Part shown: positions 48,920 through 61,800 of the stretch, in pieces
Layout of the letters: every line of letters begins with the position of its first letter
How positions within the stretch are numbered: position 1 is the stretch's first letter
Assembly (NCBI GenBank): GCA_964036295.1
Contig: OZ038469.1
Span: forward strand, 18,037,591-18,101,590
Reading direction: 5' to 3'
DNA: 64,000 bases
Source: Plumapathes pennacea
Taxonomy: Eukaryota; Cnidaria; Anthozoa; Antipatharia; Myriopathidae
The notes under the pieces: model-generated
The model's input: the letters and a program-made list of their open reading frames with translations, nothing else
What the model was told of the DNA's origin: nothing
Database searches by the model: none
Program-made: the position numbers and the translations under genes

Positions 48920-50568
48920 TATCTCGTTAAGATGATCTGCGACTTCGCCATAAACTATTATATATATACATGAACATAAAAAAATATCCCTTTCTCTGCC
49001 AGTTTTAGAATACGAGTTCTCCCAAACATAAAGTAAGAAACTGTGTGACTAATGAAATGTGAATTCATATCTCAATTCAATTTTACTTGGTATCACTCAT
49101 GTCAAGTTCTCCATACTGAACAATGTATCTCTGGCTCTTGGAGGCGAAATGTTTAAACTATAATACAAAGAACAGAACACCTGTCGACTTGTCTAGATTA
49201 ACAGGTTACCAAGTCAAGTGAACAATACTGGACATATTTACAATGAAATCAGACTCATATGAAGTTAAAATTTATCAGTGAGTTAGTTAATTTGTTCTTT
49301 TGTTATGGCGCCGAACAAATTTGTTGTAGGTGAGTTGGTTCACTTAGAGGCGATGATTGATCATCAATGTATATTTTTGATTCTTGTATTGCTGTCTTGT
49401 TGTCATTGCTGTCTCTCTTTTTGTCTCTAGTATTTTCTGTCTATCCTGCAGTGGTCGAGGTCGTATTCAAAACAACGTGTACTGGCGGAAACAGTATTTA
49501 CAGGTCTGAAATATAGAAAATGTGATTTAAAAACATCTACAATATTGCTGATACTTTTTAAAATAGAATTTCTATCGGACAGTTCAGACCTGCACTGTTC
49601 CTGTTTTCGCTAGTATACAATAATATATCTACAAACGCAGTCACACCACACATCAACGCCGGTGAAAACGTAAAAGCATTGGTTCCCACCGCCTGCCTTT
49701 TGGAACAACACATCTTTTCCAGTTTAGTTTAAACGCTAATCTCTGAAGCCCGTGTTAATGAAGTCGAGGTAGATGGACACGGGGAGTTTATGATGAATAT
49801 GTCAGACAAAATAAATAAATGTAAATAAATTTTAACACGATTTGTATTTCTCCCGGATAGTTTTAAGGGGTTAAGTTGCAATTGGGACGCAAGTTCTGTT
49901 CTTTTCCCCAGTCACACCCTTAATTTCTTTGTTTCATGTGCTTGTAAATTGTGTGCCTTTATACGTTATTCTACTTGTAATTTGTAAAGGTGGCAAATTC
50001 ATTAAACTAAACTAAACTAAACTTTTGTGCTAGGTAATTTATAAGTAACTAAATAAATTTTACTGATCGCCACTGACACTTAAAGGCAGCAGAATACCAG
50101 AATACCAGACATCAGAAAAGTGTCAGCAACTCAAAATGTCCGTCATGAAGCCCAGAACAGCGGCCACAGAAGAATACGACCAAGCAAACTTTGTTTAATC
50201 CGTCATGAAGCCAAGAATTGTGGCCACAGAAGAATACGACCAAGCAAACTTTGTTTAATCCGTCATGAAGCCAAGAATTGCGGCCATATGAGAATATGAC
50301 TAAAGAAACTTTGTTTAATTCACCTTTGCCGCACAATACACCTGTTATGAAATGGACACTTGAAGCACTAAGCAGGTGCATGCCTACCACTAATTTTTAT
50401 TGTTCGCTTCAGATTTCAGGCCAGGAGTTTCCTGTCTCGTGTTATTACTGTCATGTCTTGAGTTTGCGCAGATTCTGGTGAGTGGCGTAGCCCTCGATTC
50501 TATAAATAGCTTTACACGTTGAACTTTTCAGTCTTGAAAATGTCTAAAGCTCGACCATGTCCACACAG
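48920..50568. other. Intergenic region between expansin genes 1 and 2
   Basis: About 1.6 kb with no supported exon. It must contain the gene 2 promoter and, if gene 2 is secreted like its neighbours, its unlocated signal-peptide exon. The only clear structure is a 60-bp tandem repeat at 50,138-50,318. Confidence 0.5.
50138..50318. repeat. 60-bp tandem repeat, three copies
   Basis: Three near-identical 60-bp units (ccgtcatgaagccaagaatt... gaccaagcaaactttgttt) follow head to tail, 250 bp upstream of the first recognised exon of expansin gene 2. They have no coding interpretation. They may be promoter-proximal. Confidence 0.9.
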
Positions 50569-52889
50569 GGAGACACATCGATGGAAAATGTAAGGGCAAT
50601 ATGGAGCAGATATAGTCAAACGTTTCAAGGAGATGTATGTTTTTTGCATTATTTTCTGGTGGATTTTCTGTTAGTCCGTTTAGTCGTTTCACTTCTGTCT
50701 TTCTTTGGCTGACGTTTTTGTGCAACTTAAAGACACAGCATTGCAAGGTATGTGATAACGTCTTTAAAAAAATACAAGTGACTGTAGACAGCGTAAACTG
50801 ATTTTACGACATACTAATTAAACAAAAAACTTAAGTTAACGACACACCATTAAGTGACGTGTTCATGTCACATGATCTTCGTACAGAGCACGTACTACGG
50901 CAACTATCCAGGCGGAGGAGCATGCGCACTGGACCCTTTGTCACCGCTAAACAGGCAGGCAGGCTGGATCAGAGTTGCAGCGGGAAAAGATGATTATCAG
51001 AAGTCGCTTGGATGTGGCATGTGTATTGAGATCACCGGTAATGGCGAACCAACGACATCAGCCACGGGCGGAGCGACTCCGATAACAGGCAAAACCAAGG
51101 CTGTTGTCACGGACCTGTGTGGTGGTTGCCAGCAGGGTAAGAAACCTGGATTGAGATACGACGGTGTTGCAAAACCTAGCGATTATAAGGAGCTTCACTG
51201 TTACTGTGATATTTGACAGTACCTATAATGAAATTTCTCGTTGGATTGCTAGTAAGAGACGCAAAACAAACCAGGCTGAATGTTTGTTAACTAAACTAGT
51301 TCTTTTAAATACTAGCTTTCCATTGGATGTTATTAAAGCCTCCTTCTATTACCACTGCAGGTGGGTTTGATTTTTACATTCCTGGAGACGGCAAGTGGAA
51401 GACCGAGTTCAAGGCCATCGAGTGTCCGACGCTGGCGGGAAACGACGACAACATCCAGTTCAGATTTGTAGGCAGCAATCTGTGGTATATCAAACTACAA
51501 GCGCGCAATTCAAAGTACGCAGATAAACCGTAAACAAAACAAAAGTGCATGCATAGATAACTTGACAATCACACAAGTGTTTGTTATCACGTACAACAGA
51601 TTGTGGTAAACGTAGATGTGAATAGGCAACACTACAGGAAGCTTGTCAGCTAAGATAACGCGATACGTTTGACGCAGGGTGGTAACCGTCGGCATGGAGA
51701 TCTTCGCCAGAGAAGACTGGGTTTGCATGAAACGACTAGATGACAACTACTTTACTGAAAATGGCCTGGGGAAACTGGAATTCCCCATGCGAGTTCGAGT
51801 GACGAGCATCAGCGGGGAACAACTGGAAGGCACGATCCCGTCTCTAAAGAATGACGTCAACATTCAGAGTGGCTTTCAGTACTCTGGTTTTTTACCTGGT
51901 AAACATGCAGCATGTATTTACGCCATCCAACCACTGTTACTCTACGGCATTTTTTACTGAATTGAGCGTCCAACCTTGTCTGCAGCTAATAATTGCAGAT
52001 AGCTCTGTCCCCTTTATAAAGCTGGGCATCAAGAAATAAATATCAAGTATCCACGAAACTTTCATCAACTGCCGATCCTCCGTTGCGTAAAAGGACGAAA
52101 AATAGTTTTCCAAAGGATATCCATGTATTGCAGCTAATTTGCGAGCTATAGGTGTCAAACTTATATTCTCCCGTTAGTGTCCAGATAATCTACAGAGCAT
52201 ACCTGGTCGATACATGAACAGAAGATGAAAGCAGATCCTGAGTGCAGCGCTAATGCAGCAAACGTGTAACCGCTGAATCCACGATGGCGATATTTCTTAC
52301 TGTATGTTTCTCTTATTTCAGCCAGTAAACCTGAGAGCATCAAATGTTACGGTCAAGGAAATATACCTGGAGGGGGAGGTAAAGCTTAGAGCTTACTAAT
52401 AGAATTACGTATATACTTGTTGGCATATAGTGACCACTAATGATTACATTAACAAGCGATAGCAACCAGTGCCTTGCATTTCTCACCAGGTGCGGCCACT
52501 AAGCCAAATATAATCAAACCTCCTGCAGAGAATGCTGTCACTCCCGAAAAAGAAACGGAAACTAAACCTTCTGAAGCAGCTCCTATTCCAGGAAAAACCC
52601 CGGGAACTGAACCTTCTGAAGTTGTAGGTACGTTTACTATATGAAATGTCGGCGTTCGGCAAGTCCAGCATTTTTATTAACCTGGCTTGTTCTTCCTAAC
52701 CAACTAGGGGTCTCCTTTTGCAAAGAAAAGAAAGATGGCTCGTACCCAGACCCAGAGGACTGCGCTTCCTTTATCATCTGCAGTAACGGGATGATGTACA
52801 AGAAATCATGCCCACCAGGGCTGAAGTACAATGCCAAAATCGGTGTCTGTGATTGGCCGAGAAACGTGGAGTGTCCTCAAGACAGCTAA
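50569..52889 (+). CDS. Expansin-like protein with C-terminal CBM14 domain (expansin gene 2; 5' exon not located)
   Basis: Exons: 50569-50634, 50887-51136, 51361-51514, 51678-51898, 52322-52378, 52490-52627, 52708-52889, giving 355 aa from the first recognised exon. Exon lengths and phases match gene 1 (250 and 154 nt for the central two). The first exon carries the short pre-barrel segment SMENVRAIWSRY and can be entered in phase 0, where gene 1 has its signal-peptide junction. I could not find the signal exon; an in-frame ATG at 50557 is an alternative non-secreted start. The barrel has STYYG, GACALDP, CGMCIEI and VTDLCGGC; the CBM63-like part has LWYIKLQARN. A Pro/Glu/Thr linker (exon 52490-52627) leads to a complete CBM14 (FCKEKKDGSYPDPEDCASF, CGW-type end). 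AATAAA is at 52940. It is a short version of gene 1. Confidence 0.87.
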
Positions 52890-52939
52890 ACTTACAGAAC
52901 GCAGCAGATAGAGGCCAATTCAATACCAAAGTAAATCTG

Positions 52940-52945
52940 AATAAA
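52940..52945 (+). other. Polyadenylation signal of expansin gene 2
   Basis: A canonical aataaa lies 51 bp after the gene 2 stop codon. Confidence 0.7.
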
Positions 52946-53189
52946 GTTTTCCTTATAATTAACGTCAGACTGGCGGAGTGCGTGTGTGAACAATCAAACG
53001 TGAATCAAAAGCTGCGCTAACTATCCAAAAAGGGAAATATTTTACAATTTATTTGTCAATTGAAAGTTAATTCAGATATCCTGAACCGTTTGAAGCTTTG
53101 CAAGCCCTTTGAGCAGTATTATTTCCAGTGTGTTCAATTTTTATAGTTTTATGCCACCAGGGTAAAATGATAGAGAAACTGGCAACATA

Positions 53190-53762
53190 CAGTGGAACCC
53201 CGCCTTACGGCCACCCCGGTATTACGGCTACTTCGGTATTACGGCCAGCCCGGTATTACGGCTACTTCGGTATTACGGCCATTCTTTTTTTGTCCCGAAC
53301 AAGCCCAGTCACTTTCTTACCTGAAAACCCCATTAACACGGCCACCTCGTTAATACGAACAACGGCCACTTTATGAAATCCCTACAGACCATTTCCTTTA
53401 TAAATTTATCCCGTTAATACGGCCACTCAGACGAAATGTGAATGCTAAAATCCGATTTTTTCAAACCGTCTACATAACTAAGTTATTTGCTGGCTGTTAA
53501 AAGTGAATTAGGAGATCTTCGTTAGTGTAGTACTGTACGAATTTGTGGAACTTTATCCTGTTTATTAATTCCAGTTTTGTTCATCTTAGTTTGGTTATAA
53601 TAAATTTCTTCTGCGCTCTAGATACTCACAAATAGTTCATTTTAAGTCAGATTTCATTGTAACTGACATTACATAATTTTAAACGTTAATAAGGCCACCC
53701 CAAAAATATGGCGACAGCTTTTTGTTTCGATGGTGGCCGTATTAACGGGCTTCCGTGCACTT
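53190..53762. mobile_element. About 570-bp non-autonomous DNA transposon, pogo/Tc1-like ends
   Basis: The left end (TA then cagtggaaccccgccttacg) and the right end (reverse complement aagtgcacggaagcccgtta) are diverged inverted repeats containing the shared word acggccac. Many copies of ggtattacggc and ccgttaatacggccac fill the left third. TA flanks both sides. No transposase frame is present. It lies between expansin genes 2 and 3. Confidence 0.65.
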
Positions 53763-54262
53763 TAAAAAGCGACAAAATAGTCAGTCAGAGGCCGTTTGCA
53801 CAATATATAATAATGATAATTTATAATTTAACAATTCGATGATATGTAATGAAAGGCGAAAGTATTCTATAATAGGTATATGTGTTCTCTTGAATACATC
53901 GAAGATAGCATTTGCTAGTGATGAGTTTTAGCATTATTTAGACACCCGATGGGGAACCAAACGCTGGCAATATTACACAATAATTAAGATACATCACTAA
54001 TTATGTTGTTATTGAAAGGATCTATTTAAGTCTTGTATAGATCTAAAGAAATTTACGCACGTCATTGTTGTAAACCTTTTAGTAAAAGCCTGATGAAGAT
54101 CATTACTGTGAGAACCGGCTGTTGCCTGCCCAACTTCATGAAGATGCACGACGTCTAACTGAAACAAAGCGACTGGAATACTGAACACGAGTAACGTTGG
54201 CCGTATTAAACATAACATCTGAAGCATATGTAAAAGAAACAATTGTTCTATCTATAGAGAAA
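53763..54262. other. Intergenic, nothing recognised
   Basis: AT-rich sequence between two transposon-like elements. I see no exon, repeat or regulatory site that I can support. Confidence 0.5.
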
Positions 54263-54683
54263 CCCGGGGGGGGGGGGGGGGGGTACTCAATAGGAATTTG
54301 GGTAGGGGTGTTCCGCTGACTCTATAAAACCCTGCCCCTATTCAAGACACAAAAATGGAAATTTTGCTACCCTGTCTAAGACAAAGTGCTCTAATTTGAT
54401 ACCCTGTTCAAGACTAAGTTTAGATAAGTTAGCCTGCGTTGCACGCGTTTCTACGGACATATGAAGAAATCACGCGAAAATGACGATAGCAAAAATGTGG
54501 TTGAGGGGGAGGGGAAGAGGAGAGAATATTCAAGTGCAGAAAATAACAGAAAATAACCCTGTTTAAGACACGAAAATGTAAAATTTGATACTCTGTTTAA
54601 GACAGAAGACCCTGAAAATGATACCCTATCGGCGGAACATCCCTATATAGGAAATATATGGGAGTACCCCCCTCCCCCCCGGG
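54263..54683. mobile_element. 421-bp MITE with about 50-bp inverted ends and a 7-bp target-site duplication
   Basis: The left end runs cccggggggg...ggtactcaatagg... to ggtgttccgc. The right end is its inverse, gcggaacatccctatatagg... to gagtacccccctccccccc and ggg. Identical agagaaa heptamers flank the element (54256-54262 and 54684-54690) as a target-site duplication. The interior repeats the phrase gaccctgttcaagac in variant forms. There is no transposase. A 7- or 8-bp duplication would suit a hAT-like origin, but the superfamily is inferred. Confidence 0.85.
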
Positions 54684-54690
54684 AGAGAAA

Positions 54691-55803
54691 CTCAAGGACC
54701 CCCTACACTTGACGTTTGAAAGGAATGTTAATATACAAAGGCGGATCGGTGTGTTAAGCACATTGGCTCTGGTTCAATGCGGCGCAGCCACGCGGATACC
54801 AACAAATCGTCAGGACCGGCGGCACATTTATTCGCCGCAAACGCTAGCTGGGTAAGTTTAGCCAATTCGGCTACAGTCCGTCCTATTACTTTCCAATAAT
54901 GACGGATCTTTTAGAATCGTTCTACACTATTGGTAGCACCCATGACATAAGTCAACTGTCGTTACATTCCGATAGAACTTTAGCTCTCTGTTCAGTATAA
55001 ATCCCGCTTTACCACGTACGGCGGCGGGTTAATTTTAGACAAAGTTTTGCAAAGTAACTCGAGGTTTGCGAGCAAACGTACACATCGTTTTTCCTGAGCC
55101 GTGATGACTGACAGATCGTGTATACTTCCTTTGTGAACTAAGCAAGATTAAATTTATGTAAATATATACTAAACAAGGGAACGCAAGCCACTTCTATCTG
55201 AACTTTGTTTTGCATGCTTATCGAAAGGAACAAGTAAGTCTTGTCACTAAGCAAGCACAAAGCCAAATCAACCGTCACTATTAAATATAGACTCAGGTTG
55301 CTGGAAAGAAACTGTCCACTTTTTACTAGGGCATAGTGGCTAACTTGTGCGGAAGACATGTGTGCATGGTCAAGGGAACTCTATCGAGTGCTGAGAGCCA
55401 TTATCACAGCGTATTACTGCACATCATCGTTGTTGTGAAGTTTGCAACTAAGGAACGTTCGTCATTGCCACGCTTGGACACTCAAATAAAGCGTCACCAG
55501 AGGATTATTGTCTCTGGTTCATTCCATTTCCGGGGGGGGGGGGGTGGTGGGGGTGGGGGGTCACTAAAACACTAACCACGGCGAGTGATGTTGAATCACA
55601 TTGGTATTTGAAAAGGGTGCGGAAACCGGAAATTCCGCCTCGGGACAATTACATTTTAACTAAGATTTTCATGTTTCATTCGGAGTACAACATCTTGTCA
55701 GGCGCTTTGTCGGTGTGATAGAACAATCAAATTCCATTAGGATTCGATTGCCGAATAAGTGAATTATCTAATCGCCATGTTGTCTTATTTTTTTGCTGCA
55801 GAT
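54691..55803. other. Intergenic region upstream of expansin gene 3
   Basis: No coding exon was seen. A guanine-rich tract occupies 55,531-55,560. An acceptor-like tttttttgctgcag ends at 55801, just before the start codon, so a non-coding 5' exon probably lies within this interval. Confidence 0.5.
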
Positions 55804-58800
55804 ATGTCCGGACCAACAATTGCGCTTGCAATATTTGTCAGCATTACTCTTCTCAAGGTGAATACTATGTAATATATAAAGGTAGTCGATAAGTCCAGTC
55901 CAACAAATTTGCAATACTTCAAAGAGGCAATCTTTACACAACTTTGTCTTCCAGGTGTCAAATGTGTACTGTGCGAGTTCTTTGCAAGACGTGACAAATA
56001 TTCACGCGAGATTCCAATCAATCGCAGCAGAAGGCGAGGTAGGAAGGTCAGCGGAATATCTTTCTACCTACAGCGATCAACTCTAATACCCGAAGTATAG
56101 ATAAATACTTGTTTTAGATAGATAACTATATTTCACCTCGGATTGGTGATGTTGATTAGGCCTCTACCAAATACATTGCTAATGTGCCGAGAAAAACAGA
56201 ATATGAATATACTAGCGGGACCCCGTAAAATACGGTGATCGGATATTTTTTCTTTCTTTTTCCTTTTTGAAGTTCATTTCGAGCATCTTAAATGCATTTT
56301 ACAGCGTCAAAGTACAAACTTCTCTGTAGTGCGTGTACCACTCGACGAATTGTCGATCGATCGACATGAAAATCTCCCCGTTTTTTGAACATGTGGAAGC
56401 ACCAGCCCGACATCCGGTCACCTGACAGCACAAATTCTCTTTTTAAACTCACTTCCGATTTCTAAAAAAACTGTGGTCGGCATACGAGGCCAATATTTGT
56501 AATAGGTTTCTTTCAATGTGGCGGCCGTGTTGGATTTTTTGAGGAGGCCTGGGAAAGAGCGTTACAGACGGACGGACGGAAGTGAGTTAGCGTATTATTA
56601 TACAGATAATATCATATAGCCTAAGGAAAATGCAAACTTCACTAGTTAACTGACTGACTAACTTCAGATACTTCAGAAAAAATATAAGACTAAAGACTAT
56701 TTAGAGGAATATAGACCGTACCGCGGTCTTACAAGATTCTCTCTTTGAACTTGTGAAACTCTTGTTTTTCCAGGGAACTTACTCTGGAAGCCAAAATGTA
56801 GCTGGTCACTGTTCTCTGGACCCCTTATCGCCAATAGCAAGTCAACCCGGGTGGATTCAAGTCGGTGTTTCGCAAGATACCTATCTTAACTCAGTGGTTT
56901 GTGGGTCATGTCTTGAGATTAATGGAACAGGAGAAGGAGTTGGAAACGATCCTATTCAGGGCCAGTACAAGGCAGTCGTGACAGATAGCTGTTCAGGATG
57001 TAACGCTAATAGTATGGGAATTATTAAGTACCCGCCATAACCACGCATCACACTGCATACGTGTTAACATATTAAACTTTACATTGTCGTTGTATCTGGA
57101 CCCCAATCTTATCCACGTCACATAAAATATATCAACCAAGCCGACTGTTTAGCCCATCTGCTTTACATTTTAGGTTTGAACTTTGCTACCAGTGGTGACG
57201 GTCGCTGGAAGTTAAACTTCAAAGTCATTGACTGCCCTACATTGAGTGGACAAGATGGTAAAATCCAGTTCAAGTTTCAGGGCAGCAGTGCTTGGTACTT
57301 TAAACTCCAAGTGCGCAACACAATGTGAGTCTTGATTCGTGAAAACAATCGAACAGCGAAACGACAGGGGAGATAAATATAATCACATGTTGTCTGATTT
57401 ACCGATATTACGTTTCCCGTCAGAATTCCGATCGCTGGCATCGAGACTACGGTGAATGGAAGATACCACTGCATGACGCGGGAAATGGACAACTTCTTTA
57501 CGTTGTCGAAAGGACAATATATGGACGTCCCGCTCAGAGTGCGGCTGACTTCTATCACAAACGAACAGCTGGAGACCACCATCAACGAAATAAAGAATGA
57601 CGTCAGTATTTCCAGTGATAAGCAGTTTTCGGGCTTCGACACAGCAAGTAAGACATCACTATAGAACGCACTTATTCAGAGAAAATAACAATATAAAGAA
57701 AATATTATAGTCACACATTCCATTTTAAAGACTGATGACTGTTGTTAGGACTAACACCGGTTTATGAATTTTACAAGGCGACCCATCCAAAATAATTTGC
57801 TTTGGCCAGGGAGGCAACGCTCCATATCCTGCTGGTGGACTCGGTAAGTGCATTCCAGGTTTCAGAAAGGCCTGAGGTAGTTCTTATTGTGAATCTGTCC
57901 TGAGTGGTTGTTTAAAATTATTCTCTTCAAATCAACGAGTGGGGGACACCTTCAAACGTTTACTATAGTAGTTACAAAAACGAATAATTTATCGTGTAAT
58001 TCAAGACCCCAGTGATCCCATGTCCACATCAGGAGTGGTAATTTCAACATCCACGGTGTCCCAGGCCCCAACATCTCTTTCAACCATTGGATCAGAACAA
58101 AGAACCACAAAATCTGCACCAACCTCTGACGGAATTGGTGAGTAGAGTAGTATTTATTTCCTTGTAACAAACCAATTGCAAAAAATAGCGAGGCCTGTGT
58201 TGTTAGTCATTCCCTGAGAGGCGCTTATTGTAATACCGTATCTACTCTAATTTAGGCGCCACCCAGCAAAGTATTTTTCCATTTGACTCCCTTTTAGGCG
58301 TCACGGAAAAAATATTATTGTATTTATAAGCCGCTTCGTATGAACTACGCTTCCACCAGTCACCACGCCGAATAACTGATTAACCCAACAAATCATTCCA
58401 GATCCCAGTAGTCCCGTACCAACATCAGGAGTGGTAATTTCAAAATACACGGTGTCCCAGGCCCCAACATCTCTTTCAACCATTGGATCAGAGCAAAGAA
58501 CCACAAAATCTGCACCAACCTCTGACGGAATTGGTGAGTAGAATAACATTTATTTCCTTGTAACAAACCAATTGCAGAAAAGAGCGAGGTCTGTGTTGTT
58601 AGCCATTCCCTGAGAGGCGCTTATTGTAATACCGTATCTACTCTAATTTAACCCAACTCATCATTCCAGATCCCAGTAGTCCCATACCAACATCAGGAGT
58701 GGTAATTTCAAAATACACGGTGTCCCAGGCCCCAACATCTCTTTCAACCATTGGATCAGAGCAAAGAACCACAAAATCTGCACCAACCTCTGACGGAATT

Positions 58801-61800
58801 GGTGAGTAGAATAACATTTATTTCCTTGTAACAAACCAATTGCAGAAAAGAGCGAGGTCTGTGTTGTTAGCCATTCCCTGAGAGGCGCTTATTGTAATAC
58901 CGTATCTACTCTAATTTAACCCAACTCATCATTCCAGATCCCAGTAGTCCCATACCAACATCAGGAGTGGTAATTTCAAAATACACGGTGTCCCAGGCCC
59001 CAACATCTCTTTCAACCATTGGATCAGAGCAAAGAACCACAAAATCTGCACCAACCTCTGACGGAATTGGTGAGTAGAATAACATTTATTTCCTTGTAAC
59101 AAACCAATTGCAGAAAAGAGCGAGGTCTGTGTTGTTAGCCATTCCCTGAGAGGCGCTTATTGTAATACCGTATCTACTCTAATTTAACCCAACTCATCAT
59201 TCCAGATCCCAGTAGTCCCATACCAACATCAGGAGTGGTAATTTCAAAATACACGGTGTCCCAGGCCCCAACATCTCTTTCAACCATTGGATCAGAGCAA
59301 AGAACCACAAAATCTGCACCAACCTCTGACGGAATTGGTGAGTAGAATAACATTTATTTCCTTGTAACAAACCAATTGCAGAAAAGAGCGAGGTCTGTGT
59401 TGTTAGCCATTCCCTGAGAGGCGCTTATTGTAATACCGTATCTACTCTAATTTAACCCAACTCATCATTCCAGATCCCAGTAGTCCCATACCAACATCAG
59501 GAGTGGTAATTTCAAAATACACGGTGTCCCAGGCCCCAACATCTCCTTCAGCCCCACCAACCCAGGCTCCTGGACCTGTGAGTGGAGAACTACAGAAGGT
59601 TCTAAATTTCCATGCCAGATACAAGTCGGTCTCAGCAGAAGGCGACGTAAGTTCAATGTCATCTTTTCTTCAAAGTAAGACCGGCAGTTGATCAAAACAG
59701 AGAGAAAAGTAAAGATCAATGCAACTTTAACACAGAAACACAGCGTCATTTGTACTGTGCTCCAATAATGTTTGCTCCCGAAGATGAAAGACTAATGCTC
59801 GAAGTCCGCTCAAACTTCTCAACGGCGCACAGTTTTCATACATTATATCCATTAATCATATATCCTAATAAAAGTCGAAATGACAATGATTTTTCCAATA
59901 GGACCACTTGCAAATCAGTAAGTCCATTATTTTGCAGGGAACTTATTACGGAGACCAGAACGGAGGTGGCTACTGTTCTCTTAACCCTTTATCACCCATT
60001 GCCAGTCAGCCCGGGTGGATTCAAGTTGCAGTCTCTCCAGACACTTATCTCAATTCTATTGCCTGTGGAGCATGTCTTTTGATTTCTGGGACCGGCCAAG
60101 GGCTTGGAAACAATCCGATCGAAGGGCAATACCAAGCCGTGGTGACGGATAGCTGTCCCGGATGTTACGCCAACAGTAAGCCTGTCAGAACCTCGAGCAG
60201 GATTATTTTACAATTTATATTCAAAAGCTGTCGCTGACATGCATGCTTAACGCCTTTTTACAATGCTGAGATGGAAGACAATCGTTTTCACTGTCAAACT
60301 TTGTTTCGGACATCTATAATAGTTTGGCTCCGGATGTTAATATGCAATTCAACTTTTGCAGAGTACTATTACACATCTTGAGCATAACCATTGTATATTC
60401 GCTTTTATACTGCTAATCTCTCTTTAAGGCGGACACCCTCGGAAATAGCATTATATAATAATAATAATATAATAATAATAACTTTATTTAGGCAGACGGT
60501 CAGCATCACTGTAAGGTGCTTTTCAGCTGAGCTCTGCATACAATAATATTAGAAGAAAAGAATGACTAAATTACAAAAACTGACTAAATTACAATAAAAG
60601 GCTAACTAAATTACAAATAATTACATTTATAATTACAATAAATCTAGTTAAATTACAATAAAAAGCTAGGATTAATATATAAGCTAAAATCTAAGCTATT
60701 ATATAAAAAAGTAAAGTAAAGTAAATTTAGTGTCTGCCTTTAGAAAGAACTGATGTAGCCTGACACCCAAACGTCAAACATGAAACGCATAGTCTTATTA
60801 CAGTGTATGACAGTCATATGACGGACCGGTCTGCGTGCCTTTCAGTCCTAACGGAAAAAGTTTTAAAATATGTAGCATACTAATCCAATAGCTCATATGC
60901 ACTTTGAACGCCCGTGAACAGTAACCTTGACAACACCAATTTGCGCCGCTTGTTATTTAATCGGAGAGGGATGAATTTACAAAACTCACAGAGAAGGGTG
61001 GATGTGGGCTTGCAAAGGTCGCGGCCTGGATCGCAAAGTGCATAACCAACAAAAAACGCGAAGATAAAAAGTGCTGTTGATCAGAGCCCAGAAGGGGGAA
61101 AGCGAAAAAAAGGGAGCAAGTGACTCGAGTGAGTAGTAAAAAGACTGCGTAAATGAGTTGTCTTTCGAATGAAGTAAAGTGCAGTGATTCAGATTGTTTA
61201 CTTTTTCTCCCCGCCTAAGAGAAGTGTCCGCTTGGAGAGAGTTGACTGTATATATTCTTATACCTTTGTTTATGAATTGCAGGTCTTGATTTCGCCACAA
61301 GCGGTGACGGTCGCTGGAAATTAACGTTCAAAGCTATCGACTGCCCTACATTGAGTGGACAAGATGGTAAAATCCAATTCAAGTTTCAGGGCAGCAATTC
61401 TTGGTACTTTAAAATCCAAGTGCGCAACGCAATGTGAGTAACGCTTTCGATCAAACTATTATGTAAGACTCCATTTAACGTCATGATGACGTTAAATAGC
61501 AAAGAGTTTCAGTGGAATGTCACAACGCACATCCCTTTCAACTGGAGCAACTAACACTGCTTGTACAATCATTGCTGTTCAGATATTTATGTTGCAAGAG
61601 TAATTGGTTTACTTACTGAGTCTCATTTATCGTCAGTATTCCTGCCGCTGGCATGGAGGCCACTGTAAATGGAAAATACCACTGTATGAAACGTGAAGCG
61701 GACAACTTCTTCAGTCTTGGTAACATGGGAGAAATGGACGTTCCTCTCCGAGTGCGACTGACGTCTATCACAAACGAGCAGATCGAGACCACTATCAACG

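Noticed and set aside
53128-53376. An 82-codon plus-strand frame downstream of expansin gene 2
   Set aside because: It reads through the repeated ggtattacggc words of a non-autonomous transposon.
60462-60720. Possible gene in the long intron of expansin module 2
   Set aside because: The interval is the interior of an 839-bp MITE made of (aat)n and ctaaattacaataaaa repeats, with no coding potential.
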